Shown here: piece after piece, positions 24,576 through 33,383 of the stretch
Position numbering within the stretch: position 1 is the stretch's first letter
How the letters are laid out: each line of letters opens with the position of its first letter
From: Sulfurospirillum sp036802865
Lineage (GTDB): Bacteria; Campylobacterota; Campylobacteria; Campylobacterales; Sulfurospirillaceae
Assembly: GCF_036802865.1 (NCBI RefSeq)
Contig: NZ_DAIRVK010000001.1
Location: 124,001 to 188,000, forward strand
Direction: 5' to 3'
DNA length: 64,000 bases
Notes under the pieces: model-generated
Told to the model about the DNA's origin: nothing
Database searches by the model: none
The model's input: only the letters and a program-made list of their open reading frames with translations
Made by a program: the position numbers and the translations under genes

Positions 24576-25316
24576 TTAGTGTGTTAATATCTCTTGTAAA
24601 AATTTCTGAGCACGTTCTGTTTTTGGGTTAGCAAAGAAAGCTTCGGGTGTGGCTTCTTCAATAATGACGCCCTCATCCATAAAAACAATACGATCACAAA
24701 CTTCTTTGGCAAAGCCCATTTCATGGGTTACGCAAACAATGGTAAAATTCTCATGTGCCAGTTCACGCATAACATCCAAAACACCGCCAATCATCTCAGG
24801 ATCAAGGGCAGACGTTGGTTCATCAAATAAAATAATTTTTGGTTTCATAGCGAGTGTTCTTGCTATGGCAACACGTTGTTTTTGACCGCCACTAAGCTCA
24901 TTAGGGTAGCCTTCAGCTTTATGCACGAGTCCTACACGCTCTAATAGTTTTAAGGCTGCTTCATTGGCATCATGTTTACTAATGCCTTTAACTTTGCGTT
25001 GAGCGATTGTGATATTTTCCAAAATAGTCAAATGGGGGAAAAGATTGAAGTGTTGAAAAACCATTCCTGTCTCAGCGCGGAGTTGGTTAATATTGGTTTT
25101 TTTAGTGTATAGATCAAACCCATCAATAACAATTTCGCCAGTGTCGATCTCTTCGAGTTTGTTGATACAGCGAATAAGCGTTGATTTGCCACTACCACTA
25201 GGTCCACAAATAACAACAATTTCGCCTTCCGTAACGGAAAAATTTATATTTTTAAGAACATGAAAATCGCCATAATATTTATTAACATTTTCCATGTGAA
25301 CGATAGCTTGACTCAT
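24576..25316 (-). CDS. glnQ: Polar amino acid ABC transporter ATP-binding protein
   Basis: 246 residues with Walker A GPSGSGKST, signature LSGGQKQR, Walker B IILFDEPTSALDPE and switch His in VTHEMGFA, all matching the GlnQ/HisP subfamily. First gene of the operon; it energises the importer made with the next two genes. The symbol reflects subfamily resemblance and does not fix the substrate. Confidence 0.92.
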   Translation of the reverse strand: MSQAIVHMENVNKYYGDFHVLKNINFSVTEGEIVVICGPSGSGKSTLIRCINKLEEIDTGEIVIDGFDLYTKKTNINQLRAETGMVFQHFNLFPHLTILENITIAQRKVKGISKHDANEAALKLLERVGLVHKAEGYPNELSGGQKQRVAIARTLAMKPKIILFDEPTSALDPEMIGGVLDVMRELAHENFTIVCVTHEMGFAKEVCDRIVFMDEGVIIEEATPEAFFANPKTERAQKFLQEILTH

Positions 25317-25352
25317 TCAAACCTTTCTTTGCTTTATATCGCGTAAACCATA

Positions 25353-25358
25353 ATTGTA
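25353..25358 (-). promoter_or_regulatory. Candidate -10 of the amino acid transporter operon
   Basis: Minus strand TACAAT preceded by TGC (extended -10), about 37 bases upstream of the ATPase start. Confidence 0.5.
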
Positions 25359-25473
25359 GCAGTAGAATATAAAAGTAAGATAAAGGGGTTGGTACAAATA
25401 TCACAGGTAAAAAGCTCTCCTTATTTGGACATTTTTTTAGCTAGGTGCTCTGTATTTTACTATTTCATTGTGA

Positions 25474-25479
25474 TACAAT
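25474..25479 (+). promoter_or_regulatory. Candidate -10 for the EamA transporter gene
   Basis: TACAAT preceded by TGA (extended -10). It lies 34 bases before the start at 25513. Confidence 0.5.
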
Positions 25480-25512
25480 GCCCTTTCTATCAAAGTAATG
25501 AGGTATGGAGTG

Positions 25513-26415
25513 ATGCGTAATAAACTAAGAGAATTAGGTGCAGATTTTTTACTGCTAATGGTTGCTGTTGCATGGGGAAGTACATTTTTTATGGTACAAG
25601 CTGCTGTAAATGAAACCCCCGTTTATACCTTCTTATTCTGGCGATTTTTTCTCGCAGGTGTTTTGATGGTATTAATTTCCTTAAAACAGCTTCGTTATCT
25701 TAATCTTGCGGTTTTAAAAGCAGGTGCTCTTTTGGGGCTTTTTATGTTTCTAGGGTATGCGTTTCAAACATTCGCTCTTACGTATACGTATTCTTCCACC
25801 GTAGGCTTCATTACAGGACTTAGTGTTATCGTCGTTCCCTTTGTGACCTATCTTATTTTCAAACAAAAAGCTTCGATGTTTTCAACACTCGGCGCTATTG
25901 TTGCTTCTGTAGGACTCTATTTTTTAACGCTCAATACTGAATTAGGCTTCTCTTTAGGTGAGTTTTATGCTTTTATCTGTGCGATGATGTTTGCATTACA
26001 CATTGTATTTACAGGATACCTCTCTCGTAAACACAATGTTTATCTTTTGGTAAGTATTCAATTTTTAATGGTCGGTATTTGTTCTTTGATGGGTGGATTT
26101 GTAATGGAAGGCTCCATAATCCCTCCTCGAACGGACATGCTTTTTATAAATGCCATTGCCATTACGGTTATTTTTGCCACTATTTTTGCTTTTTGGGTCC
26201 AAACAGCAATGCAGCGCTTTACGACTGCTGCTAAAACCGCGATCATCTTTACGATGGAGCCAGTCAGTGCAGGTATTTTTGGTTACTTTTTTGCGAATGA
26301 ACTCTTAACATTTTCACAAATATGTGGAGCAGTGATGATCTTAGGTGGTATGCTTATCGCAGAACTAGGTTCATACTTTATGGAGCAATACCGCAGAAGA
26401 AAAAATGCTGTTTAG
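25513..26415 (+). CDS. EamA/DMT-family transporter
   Basis: 300 residues with ten membrane helices arranged as two EamA repeats. Recognisable pieces are VAWGSTFFMVQAA near the N-terminus and the second-repeat motif AAKTAIIFTMEPVSAGIFGY. Such proteins exchange or export metabolites such as amino acids; the substrate is unknown. I start at the ATG preceded by GGTATGGAG; an in-frame ATG 15 bases upstream is possible. Confidence 0.88.
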   Translation: MRNKLRELGADFLLLMVAVAWGSTFFMVQAAVNETPVYTFLFWRFFLAGVLMVLISLKQLRYLNLAVLKAGALLGLFMFLGYAFQTFALTYTYSSTVGFITGLSVIVVPFVTYLIFKQKASMFSTLGAIVASVGLYFLTLNTELGFSLGEFYAFICAMMFALHIVFTGYLSRKHNVYLLVSIQFLMVGICSLMGGFVMEGSIIPPRTDMLFINAIAITVIFATIFAFWVQTAMQRFTTAAKTAIIFTMEPVSAGIFGYFFANELLTFSQICGAVMILGGMLIAELGSYFMEQYRRRKNAV

Positions 26416-26568
26416 TGTTTAACGTAATGATTCAAAAAATCTACTATGCTAGCTGAAGAAAAAAGGTTGTCGTGACCACTAAATAATGGAAGAATACTTA
26501 CCGTTGCAACTTAGTCGTGACTTAATAATTTTTTAGATACCATTCAGCATCAATGAACGAGGAAAACG
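26416..26568. other. Intergenic region with direct repeat GTCGTGAC
   Basis: 153 non-coding bases upstream of the Fur-family gene. GTCGTGAC occurs at 26469-26476 and again at 26514-26521, both followed within a few bases by TAA. They could be regulator sites. A ribosome binding site GAGGAAAACG precedes the gene. No hairpin or RNA gene recognised. Confidence 0.35.
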
Positions 26569-26940
26569 ATGAGTGAGCAGATCAAAACACTATTTGAAGA
26601 ACATGGCATCAAGTTTACAACGGCACGCTCCTCTATTTTAGGGGTGCTCAAAAAGGCACATCATCCCATGAATTATGAACAGATCAAAGAGCAGATGAAT
26701 ATAGGGATGGATAAAGCAACCTTTTACCGCAACATTGCTAAGTTCGAAGAATCAGGAATGGTGCATAAATTTGAAGCTGATGATCGTAAGTGGTATTTTG
26801 AACTTTCGAGTACGACACATGCTCATTTTATCTGTGAGCAGTGCCATCAAATTACGTGTATGGATGTTGATTTGGGCAAAGTGGAAGGTGAAGTCAAAAG
26901 CATTGTTCTTAAAGGAACATGCAAGGAGTGTCATTCATGA
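26569..26940 (+). CDS. Fur-family transcriptional regulator (short, zinc-finger type)
   Basis: 123 residues, somewhat shorter than Fur, PerR or Zur. The N-terminal winged helix (about 5-75) includes KATFYRNIAKFEESGMV, the Fur recognition helix region. The dimerisation half has HAHFICEQC with CEQC and a terminal CKEC, the two CxxC pairs of the structural zinc site. Its C-terminus stops right after the second CxxC. Its stop overlaps the next start (ATGA), tying it to the lipoprotein gene. The sensed metal or oxidant cannot be read from the sequence. Confidence 0.9.
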   Translation: MSEQIKTLFEEHGIKFTTARSSILGVLKKAHHPMNYEQIKEQMNIGMDKATFYRNIAKFEESGMVHKFEADDRKWYFELSSTTHAHFICEQCHQITCMDVDLGKVEGEVKSIVLKGTCKECHS

Positions 26941-27419
26941 AAACACTTTTACAAATAAGCTTTTTGCTAGCCTTTCTTTTGAGCGGATGTGCGGTCAAAA
27001 AAGATGTCACCAGTTCTGAAACGTATGTGATTACGATTAAAAACAAGCAGATAGCACTCTCTGATACAGGGTTTATCAACCAAGGGAATGACTATACCAA
27101 TGTGCAAATTTTTTCCGCGGGTAGTGTTTTATTTAATCTCGAAATTATGGGAAGCAACATTTGTTTGGATGGAAGATGTTTGGATAAACTCAGCTTCAAT
27201 CAGCAGTTTCTACAAGACGAACATTATGCGGAGTTGATGCAAGAAATTATTGCGAAACAGCCTATTTATGGTGGGAAAAATCTTCAAAAAAATAGTAATG
27301 GCTTTGAACAAGAGTTAGAGCTTTCAAATAGCCATCTTATCTATAAAGTTGAAGGTGCGAATCTTACATTTAGAGATACGAAAAATAGTATCTTAATGCG
27401 ACTAAAACCATTACAATAA
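26937..27419 (+). CDS. Lipoprotein of unknown function
   Basis: 160 residues. Signal peptide with lipobox LSGC (Cys about residue 16), then a soluble, mostly beta-rich domain containing one Cys pair (ICLDGRCLDKLSF). I recall similar uncharacterised lipoproteins in Helicobacter and Campylobacter next to nfo or regulator genes, but give this as recollection. Start chosen at the ATG within ATGA of the regulator stop, preceded by AAGGAGTG. The paired cysteines may form a disulfide. Confidence 0.8.
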   Translation: MKTLLQISFLLAFLLSGCAVKKDVTSSETYVITIKNKQIALSDTGFINQGNDYTNVQIFSAGSVLFNLEIMGSNICLDGRCLDKLSFNQQFLQDEHYAELMQEIIAKQPIYGGKNLQKNSNGFEQELELSNSHLIYKVEGANLTFRDTKNSILMRLKPLQ

Positions 27420-27429
27420 AGGAAAATTA

Positions 27430-28272
27430 ATGAAATTTGTTGGAGCACATGTTAGTGCGAGTGGTGGCGTTTTTAATGCTCCGATTAATGCCACAAAAAT
27501 TGGTGCAAAAGCCTTTGCTCTTTTTACGAAAAATCAACGTCAATGGGAAGGCAAGTCACTTACACAAGAAGAGATTGAGCGTTTTAAAGCTGAATTGGAA
27601 AAAGCAGAAATTTTACCCAAACATGTCTTACCTCATGATAGCTATCTCATCAACCTTGGTCATCCTGAGCTTGAAGCACGTGAAAAATCGTTGAATGCCT
27701 TTTTAGATGAAGTTAAGCGTTGTGAAGCATTAGGATTAGATAAGCTCAATTTTCATCCCGGAAGCCATCTTAAACAGATTAGCGAGGAAGCCTGTTTGGA
27801 GTTTATTAGTGCTTCTATGAATGAAGTATTGCGTCAAACAAGCAGTGTTACTCTTGTGGTAGAAAATACAGCAGGGCAAGGAAGCAATCTTGGTTACAAA
27901 ATGGAACATTTAGGATACCTGATGGAGCACTCCATTGATAAAGAGCGTGTCGGTGTTTGCATAGACACCTGCCACTTGTTTACCTCAGGTTACGATATTA
28001 GAAGTGAAGAAGCCTATAGGCAAACGATGGAAAAATTTGCTACAATCGTCGGATTTAAGTATCTCAAAGGTATGCATCTTAATGATTCTAAGCCTGATTT
28101 GGGCAAACGCGTCGATAGACATGACTCTATTGGCAAGGGAAAAATTGGAATAGAATCATTCAAATTTATTATGAATGATGAACGTATGAATGACATCCCT
28201 TTAGTGCTTGAAACAATCGATGATTCTATATGGGCAGAAGAAATTGCACTGCTTTATAGTCTTGTCAAATAA
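27430..28272 (+). CDS. nfo: Deoxyribonuclease IV (AP endonuclease)
   Basis: 280 residues, the usual Nfo length. The trinuclear zinc ligands are visible in GAHVSASGG, LNFHPGSH, VVENTAGQGS, IDTCHLFTSGYD, MHLNDSK and RVDRHDSIGKG. It cleaves DNA at abasic sites in base excision repair. It follows the lipoprotein by 10 bases with ribosome binding site AAAGGAAAA. Confidence 0.96.
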   Translation: MKFVGAHVSASGGVFNAPINATKIGAKAFALFTKNQRQWEGKSLTQEEIERFKAELEKAEILPKHVLPHDSYLINLGHPELEAREKSLNAFLDEVKRCEALGLDKLNFHPGSHLKQISEEACLEFISASMNEVLRQTSSVTLVVENTAGQGSNLGYKMEHLGYLMEHSIDKERVGVCIDTCHLFTSGYDIRSEEAYRQTMEKFATIVGFKYLKGMHLNDSKPDLGKRVDRHDSIGKGKIGIESFKFIMNDERMNDIPLVLETIDDSIWAEEIALLYSLVK

Positions 28273-28291
28273 ATCCATGTAAGGAATATGA

Positions 28292-29509
28292 ATGAAACAA
28301 ATTGTAAAAGTAGCCACGTTACTCAGTCTGAGTGCGGCAACACTTTTAGCTTCAGGATACCGTATCCCTGAGCAATCTTTAAACTCCGTAGCACTGAGTG
28401 CCGCTTATGTTGCAGGGGCCAATGGCGCAGATGCCAGTTATTACAATCCTGCAAATATGTCTTTTATGGAAAATGGCGCTTTTACTGAAGTGGCAATGAC
28501 ATATATTAATTTGCCTAAAGTGAATTATACTGCTAATGGGACTCCTCCTACTGGAAATGCTAATGGAGATTCTAAAGAAGAACAATTTCTAATGCCAAAC
28601 TTGCATTATGTTTCCCCTAAAATGGGTGATTGGCGTTATGGTCTCTCCATCACAGCACCTGCTGGCCTTTCAAAACGTTGGGATGAGTCTTATCCTAAGA
28701 GAACTTCAGAAGAATTTACATTAAAGGTTATCGAAGTTAATCCAACAGTGAGTTATTTAGTCTCTGATCAATTGTCTATCGGCTTTGGCTTAAGAGGTGT
28801 GTATACTGATGGAGTAGTCAAAAGTAATTATCCTGCTGTAACAACCTCTAGAGATTTAACTGGTGATTCTATTGACTTTGGATATAACTTGGCACTCAGC
28901 TATAAGCCTATTAAAGATTGGACGTTAGCTGCAACCTATCGCTCTAAAGTTGATTTAACCGTTGAAGGTGAAGCAACGCTTACTGGCTTTGGTGGTTCTT
29001 CTTATCCTGGAAGGGGAGCTAGTGTAACTATTCCACTGCCTGCTTCATTGGTATTAGCTACTGCATATACTATGGATAAAACAACAGTTGAATTTGTGTA
29101 TGAGCGTACATATTGGTCTTCGTATAAGAATTTAGATTTTAATTACGATTATACGTTAACAGGATCATTAGCAACATTTGATAATCCCGTTCCTAAAAAT
29201 TGGAAAGATGTTAATGCCTACCGTATTGGTATAAGTCATCAGTGGAGTGATACTTTAAAATTAATGGCAGGTTTTGCGATTGATAAATCACCAGTGCCTT
29301 CTAGCACACTTGGTTTTGAACTTCCAGATTCCGATGCAAAACTTTACTCGGTAGGGTTTGAGTATAAACTCTCACAAAATCTTAAAATAGGTCTGGCTTA
29401 TTTGTATGATGTAAAAGAAGATAGAACGGTAAGTAATGGAACAGCAAACGGTACATTCACAGATTCTGCAGCCCATCTTTTGACGGCATCATTTAAATAC
29501 AAGTTCTAA
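28292..29509 (+). CDS. FadL/OmpP1-family outer membrane porin
   Basis: 405 residues. Signal peptide (about 1-20, ending LLASG), then the FadL N-terminal hatch region GYRIPEQSLNSVALSAAYV and DASYYNPANMSFM, and a beta-barrel ending in the aromatic F (TASFKYKF). This family carries long-chain fatty acids and other hydrophobic compounds across the outer membrane. An acyl-CoA ligase gene follows after 2 bases, which supports lipid uptake coupled to activation. Confidence 0.92.
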   Translation: MKQIVKVATLLSLSAATLLASGYRIPEQSLNSVALSAAYVAGANGADASYYNPANMSFMENGAFTEVAMTYINLPKVNYTANGTPPTGNANGDSKEEQFLMPNLHYVSPKMGDWRYGLSITAPAGLSKRWDESYPKRTSEEFTLKVIEVNPTVSYLVSDQLSIGFGLRGVYTDGVVKSNYPAVTTSRDLTGDSIDFGYNLALSYKPIKDWTLAATYRSKVDLTVEGEATLTGFGGSSYPGRGASVTIPLPASLVLATAYTMDKTTVEFVYERTYWSSYKNLDFNYDYTLTGSLATFDNPVPKNWKDVNAYRIGISHQWSDTLKLMAGFAIDKSPVPSSTLGFELPDSDAKLYSVGFEYKLSQNLKIGLAYLYDVKEDRTVSNGTANGTFTDSAAHLLTASFKYKF

Positions 29510-29511
29510 AA

Positions 29512-31077
29512 ATGTTAAGTTATCCGTATCAGAATTTTTACGAGGTCATGGAAGCAAATGCTAAAAATGCCCCTAAAAAGACAGCTATTTTTATCGACGA
29601 TCGTAAAGTTACGTATTTAAAGCTCAAGCAAAACATCGATACCTTTGCACGTTTTTTAGAATTTAGCGGTATTAGAAGCGGAGATCGAGTTGCCATGATT
29701 GTTGGCAACTCGGAAGAGTTTGTTGTCTCTTTATTTGCCATTACGAAAATTGGGGCGATTGCAGTTCCTCTTAATACTTTTTTGAAAAAAGAAGAATTTG
29801 AGTATATTTTAAATGATTGTGATGCGCGTATGCTGATTTCATCGGCTTCGTTTGCCAATGAGACCAAAAATTTACTCGATACTACTAAGATTGAGAAAAT
29901 TGTTTGGACAGACAAGTACCAACATCTTGATGAGCGTAACTACAGTTTTACGGAAATTGATGCCAATCTTGAAATACAGGAACGTCTAGCCAAGCGTCCA
30001 TTGTTAGACGATCTTGCGTGTATTGTTTATACTTCTGGTACAACAGGTAAGCCAAAAGGTGCGATGCTTAGTTACCGTAACTTTTTTTCCAATGCAATTG
30101 CAGGGTCTATTTCATTTCAAATCACTGAAAAAGATCGTTTTATTGTCTTTTTACCAATGTTTCACTCTTTTACACTTTCCATTATGGTACTTCTTCCGAT
30201 GTTTACGTGTTCGAGTATTGTTATTGTCCGTTCAGTTTTTCCTTTTGCGAATGTTCTTAAACAGACACTGCTGAAACAAGTCACTATCTTTTTAGGCGTA
30301 CCAACGCTTTACAATGCCCTATTAAAGGCAAAAATTCCATGGTATTTTATGTGGTTTAATAAAGTGCGTATTTTTATCTCTGGTAGTGCGCCACTTAGTG
30401 AACAAGCATTGCATGATTTTAATGCCAAATTTACAAAAGCGACACTTTTAGAAGGTTATGGTTTGAGCGAATGCTCACCTGCTGTTTCAGTCAATCGTCT
30501 TGATCGTCAAAAAGCACTTTCGGTTGGCTTACCACTTCCTAGTTATGAAGTAAAAATTGTTAATGAAGAGATGATGGAAGTCAAAGTGGGTGAAGTGGGC
30601 GAAATTATGGTTAAAGGAGATTGCGTTATGCAAGGCTATCTTAACCAATCAGATTCAACCGATGAGACGATTATTAATGGTTGGCTTTTAACGGGTGATT
30701 TGGGTAAAAAAGATGAAGATGGATTTATTTACATTGTTGATCGTAAAAAAGATTTGATTATTTCTAAAGGAATCAATATCTATCCAAGGGAAATTGAAGA
30801 GGTCATTTATAAATATGATGGAGTGGATTCTGTGGCTGTTATTGGGCTTAGAGATGAAACAAAAGATGAAGATGTACTGGCATTTATACAACCCAAAGAA
30901 GGTATAGAGCTTCAAGAAATGGAATTACGTCATTATCTTAAAAAACATTTAGCAAATTTCAAATTACCAAAGCATATTTATTTTGTGGAAGAGCTTCCAA
31001 AAAATGCGACGGGCAAAGTTTTAAAGCGTGTATTAAAGGAAAAAGTGCAAGCAGGTGGATTTTTACGTAAAAGATAG
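29512..31077 (+). CDS. Long-chain acyl-CoA ligase / AMP-forming acyl-activating enzyme
   Basis: 521 residues. ANL superfamily: P-loop YTSGTTGKPKGAM (about 169), GYGLSECSP (A5), TGDLGKKDEDGFIYIVDRKKD (A7-A8 region) and the catalytic Lys in NATGKVLKR near the C-terminus. It adenylates a carboxylic acid and transfers it to CoA. The neighbouring FadL porin suggests a fatty acid as substrate. No acyl-CoA dehydrogenase or other beta-oxidation gene is nearby, so the product may feed phospholipid synthesis instead. Confidence 0.9.
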   Translation: MLSYPYQNFYEVMEANAKNAPKKTAIFIDDRKVTYLKLKQNIDTFARFLEFSGIRSGDRVAMIVGNSEEFVVSLFAITKIGAIAVPLNTFLKKEEFEYILNDCDARMLISSASFANETKNLLDTTKIEKIVWTDKYQHLDERNYSFTEIDANLEIQERLAKRPLLDDLACIVYTSGTTGKPKGAMLSYRNFFSNAIAGSISFQITEKDRFIVFLPMFHSFTLSIMVLLPMFTCSSIVIVRSVFPFANVLKQTLLKQVTIFLGVPTLYNALLKAKIPWYFMWFNKVRIFISGSAPLSEQALHDFNAKFTKATLLEGYGLSECSPAVSVNRLDRQKALSVGLPLPSYEVKIVNEEMMEVKVGEVGEIMVKGDCVMQGYLNQSDSTDETIINGWLLTGDLGKKDEDGFIYIVDRKKDLIISKGINIYPREIEEVIYKYDGVDSVAVIGLRDETKDEDVLAFIQPKEGIELQEMELRHYLKKHLANFKLPKHIYFVEELPKNATGKVLKRVLKEKVQAGGFLRKR

Positions 31078-31169
31078 AGATTAACTTTTTAACCAAAGGG
31101 TTCTTTTATCATCAACTTGTCATTATAAGATACACTATATTTTTTTCACTTGGATTAAAAGGTTTCGTA

Positions 31170-32903
31170 TTGCAGTATTTGGTAGATTTTTTAGAGAGTA
31201 AAACGGTTCAAACATCACAGATTTATGAGCATCTTAAATGTTCTATTGATGAAGCAAAATTTTTGCAAATGATGACCAAAGAGTATGTTCTTGGTAGTGT
31301 TGACATGGGTGTTGCGGATGGCTTGATCAAGCTTTTTGGCGATAAAAAATACGCTCATTTACAACAACTTCCTTTAGTGAAAGATTTGATTGAACAAGGG
31401 TGGATTGTTCAGAACAGTTTTCTCAGTTCCAAAGTGATGGATGTCTCAAATTTAGAACTTTTAAACAGTACAGTAACACTAAGTTCTGCTTTTTTAAAAC
31501 TACTAGAGGAAGGAACCCTTGAAGTAGTGTTACCAGATGTTACGCCTTACGAGGATCATCTTGAATATTTGAAAGATCAATTTTTTCGCATTGAACTTTA
31601 CCAAAAACTAAGCCAAACAAAACACAATGCTACCGAAAATTCACCTAGTATTGGGCGTCTTAAAAATAAACTCGAACTTTTAGAAAGCCGTATTGTTGAG
31701 CGTATAAAAGTAACACAAAATGAGATTGTTGTTGAGAATATTTTCAAAGAGAATGAGTTAAATCCAAAAGAACAACTGATTTTCTTAGCACTTCTCAAAG
31801 AGGAGTATGCAGGAGAGTTTGAAAGTCTTCGTGATATGAATACATTGATTAGTCTTATTAGTGTTGATGATTATGAAAAGATCAAAAACCGTTCTTTACT
31901 CGAAGAGGGCTCAAAGCTCATTGAAAATCTCATTATCGATTACGATGAGATGCTGAGCACCTTTGGAGGTGTTACTCGAAGCTTTTTTATCTCAGAAGAG
32001 ATTTTACAAAAGATTATGCATCCCAATAAAGAGAAAAAAACGAAAAAGATTAAGCTTGATATGCTGATTGGTGAACAAGAGCTTTTTGAACTCATTGATC
32101 CTAAAACGAATTTGGATGATGTCATTTTACATCCAAAAACCAAAGAAGTACTTGATAATTTACTCAAACAGATCGATAAAAATGTGGTGAAATTATTACG
32201 GGAGTGGGGGATAAAAGAGCGCCGAAGTGGTATTGACGCGAAGATTATTCTCTATGGTCCTCCAGGCACGGGAAAAACAATGACAGCTCTTTCATTGGCA
32301 AAGTCGATGAAAAAGCGCGTGCTCAGTTTTGATTGTTCTAAAATTCTCTCCAAGTATGTGGGGGAGAGTGAAAAAAATGTGCGTAATATTTTTGATACCT
32401 ATAAAGAGCTTTGCAAAAAGACCAAAAGTGAGCCTTTATTGCTTCTCAATGAAGCCGATCAGTTCTTAAGCGCACGTTCAACCGATAGCGGTGCAAGTGC
32501 CGATAAAATGCACAATCAGATGCAAAATATTTTTTTAGAACAGATTGAGCGTTTTGATGGACTACTTATTGCAACAACAAACCTTTTGGAGACGATAGAT
32601 CCTGCTTTCTCCCGTCGTTTTGATTATAAAATTGCATTTGAAAAGCCTGATTTGAAACAACGCATAGAACTTTGGAAAAAGTTATTACCTGAAAATGCTC
32701 AGTATGAGGAAGGCTTGGATGTAGAAAGATTAGCTTCCTACCCTCTTACGGGTGGGCAGATAAAAGTGGTACTTAAAAATACAGCTTTAAAAGTGGCTAC
32801 CAAATCAAAACCACTTTTTACGTTTGAAGATTTCAAGCTTTCAATTGATCGTGAAACCAAAGGAGCTTTTGGCGATGCCAAATCTGTTGGCTTTATGAAT
32901 TAA
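31170..32903 (+). CDS. AAA family ATPase with uncharacterised N-terminal region
   Basis: 577 residues. The C-terminal half (about 335-577) is a classic AAA module: Walker A GPPGTGKT at 363-370, Walker B LLLLNEADQ with Asn in place of the usual Asp, sensor 1 ATTN and arginine finger FSRRFD. The first about 330 residues are helical and match no family I recognise. Starts at TTG, supported by AAAAGG seven bases before. It stands between the acyl-CoA ligase and the nuo operon and is closed off by hairpins, so it is likely monocistronic. Substrate unknown. Confidence 0.85.
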   Translation: MQYLVDFLESKTVQTSQIYEHLKCSIDEAKFLQMMTKEYVLGSVDMGVADGLIKLFGDKKYAHLQQLPLVKDLIEQGWIVQNSFLSSKVMDVSNLELLNSTVTLSSAFLKLLEEGTLEVVLPDVTPYEDHLEYLKDQFFRIELYQKLSQTKHNATENSPSIGRLKNKLELLESRIVERIKVTQNEIVVENIFKENELNPKEQLIFLALLKEEYAGEFESLRDMNTLISLISVDDYEKIKNRSLLEEGSKLIENLIIDYDEMLSTFGGVTRSFFISEEILQKIMHPNKEKKTKKIKLDMLIGEQELFELIDPKTNLDDVILHPKTKEVLDNLLKQIDKNVVKLLREWGIKERRSGIDAKIILYGPPGTGKTMTALSLAKSMKKRVLSFDCSKILSKYVGESEKNVRNIFDTYKELCKKTKSEPLLLLNEADQFLSARSTDSGASADKMHNQMQNIFLEQIERFDGLLIATTNLLETIDPAFSRRFDYKIAFEKPDLKQRIELWKKLLPENAQYEEGLDVERLASYPLTGGQIKVVLKNTALKVATKSKPLFTFEDFKLSIDRETKGAFGDAKSVGFMN

Positions 32904-32921
32904 AGACTTTGACAAGTCTTT
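32902..32921 (+). terminator. First hairpin after the AAA ATPase gene
   Basis: AAAGACTT with AAGTCTTT, 8 bp, loop TGAC, directly overlapping the stop codon. Confidence 0.5.
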
Positions 32922-32947
32922 CTGAGCGTTTAGTTTGAAACGCTCAG
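32922..32947 (+). terminator. Second hairpin before nuoA
   Basis: CTGAGCGTTT (32922-32931) with AAACGCTCAG (32938-32947), 10-bp stem, 6-base loop, abutting the first hairpin. Neither has a T-run of note. A TATAAA at 32963-32968 may then be the nuo -10. Confidence 0.55.
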
Positions 32948-32981
32948 ATGGATTTGTTGTTGTATAAAAAATGAAGGAATA

Positions 32982-33383
32982 ATGATGACCTCTTTGTCGC
33001 ATATGGATTTCGCCCATCCTTATTTTGGAGCTTTTTTCCTCCTCGTATTTGGGGCAGTTGTCTTTTATGGTATTACTGTATTGGCGCGTGTTGTTAGCCG
33101 AAGTATGTCACGTTTGGATACCGAAAAACTTAAGCTTACCATTTATGAGTGCGGGCCTGAAGTGACCAAACAGCCTAATAAAATTTCGGCACACTTTTAC
33201 CTTTTTGCAGTTTTATTTATTTTATTTGATGTGGAGATTATCTTCATGTTTCCATGGGCAGTGGATTTTAAAGTTTTAGGCATGTTTGGTTTTGTTGAGA
33301 TGATTTTATTTGTCATCATTTTAACCATTGGTTTTGTATATGCATGGAAAAAAGGAGCGCTCGAATGGCACAGCATAAGATAA
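32982..33383 (+). CDS. nuoA: NADH-quinone oxidoreductase (complex I) subunit A
   Basis: 133 residues with three membrane helices and the conserved YECGPE motif (with Cys) in the loop between helices 1 and 2, plus FLLFDVEI-type sequence (LFILFDVEIIFMFPWA). A membrane subunit at the junction with the peripheral arm. First gene of the fourteen-gene operon. ATG preceded by AAGGAATA; an ATG one codon later is possible. Confidence 0.96.
   Translation: MMTSLSHMDFAHPYFGAFFLLVFGAVVFYGITVLARVVSRSMSRLDTEKLKLTIYECGPEVTKQPNKISAHFYLFAVLFILFDVEIIFMFPWAVDFKVLGMFGFVEMILFVIILTIGFVYAWKKGALEWHSIR

Noticed and set aside
26416..26568. Gap considered as CRISPR or mobile-element remnant
   Set aside because: Only one 8-base word repeated twice, with no regular spacing, inverted ends or transposase remnants.
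31078..31169. Terminator sought between the acyl-CoA ligase and the AAA ATPase
   Set aside because: Only a 4-bp AACC/GGTT pairing is present, too weak to call.
32902..32947. Tandem hairpins considered as a riboswitch or attenuator for nuo
   Set aside because: They lie upstream of the likely nuo promoter and directly after the ATPase stop, so a terminator role is simpler.
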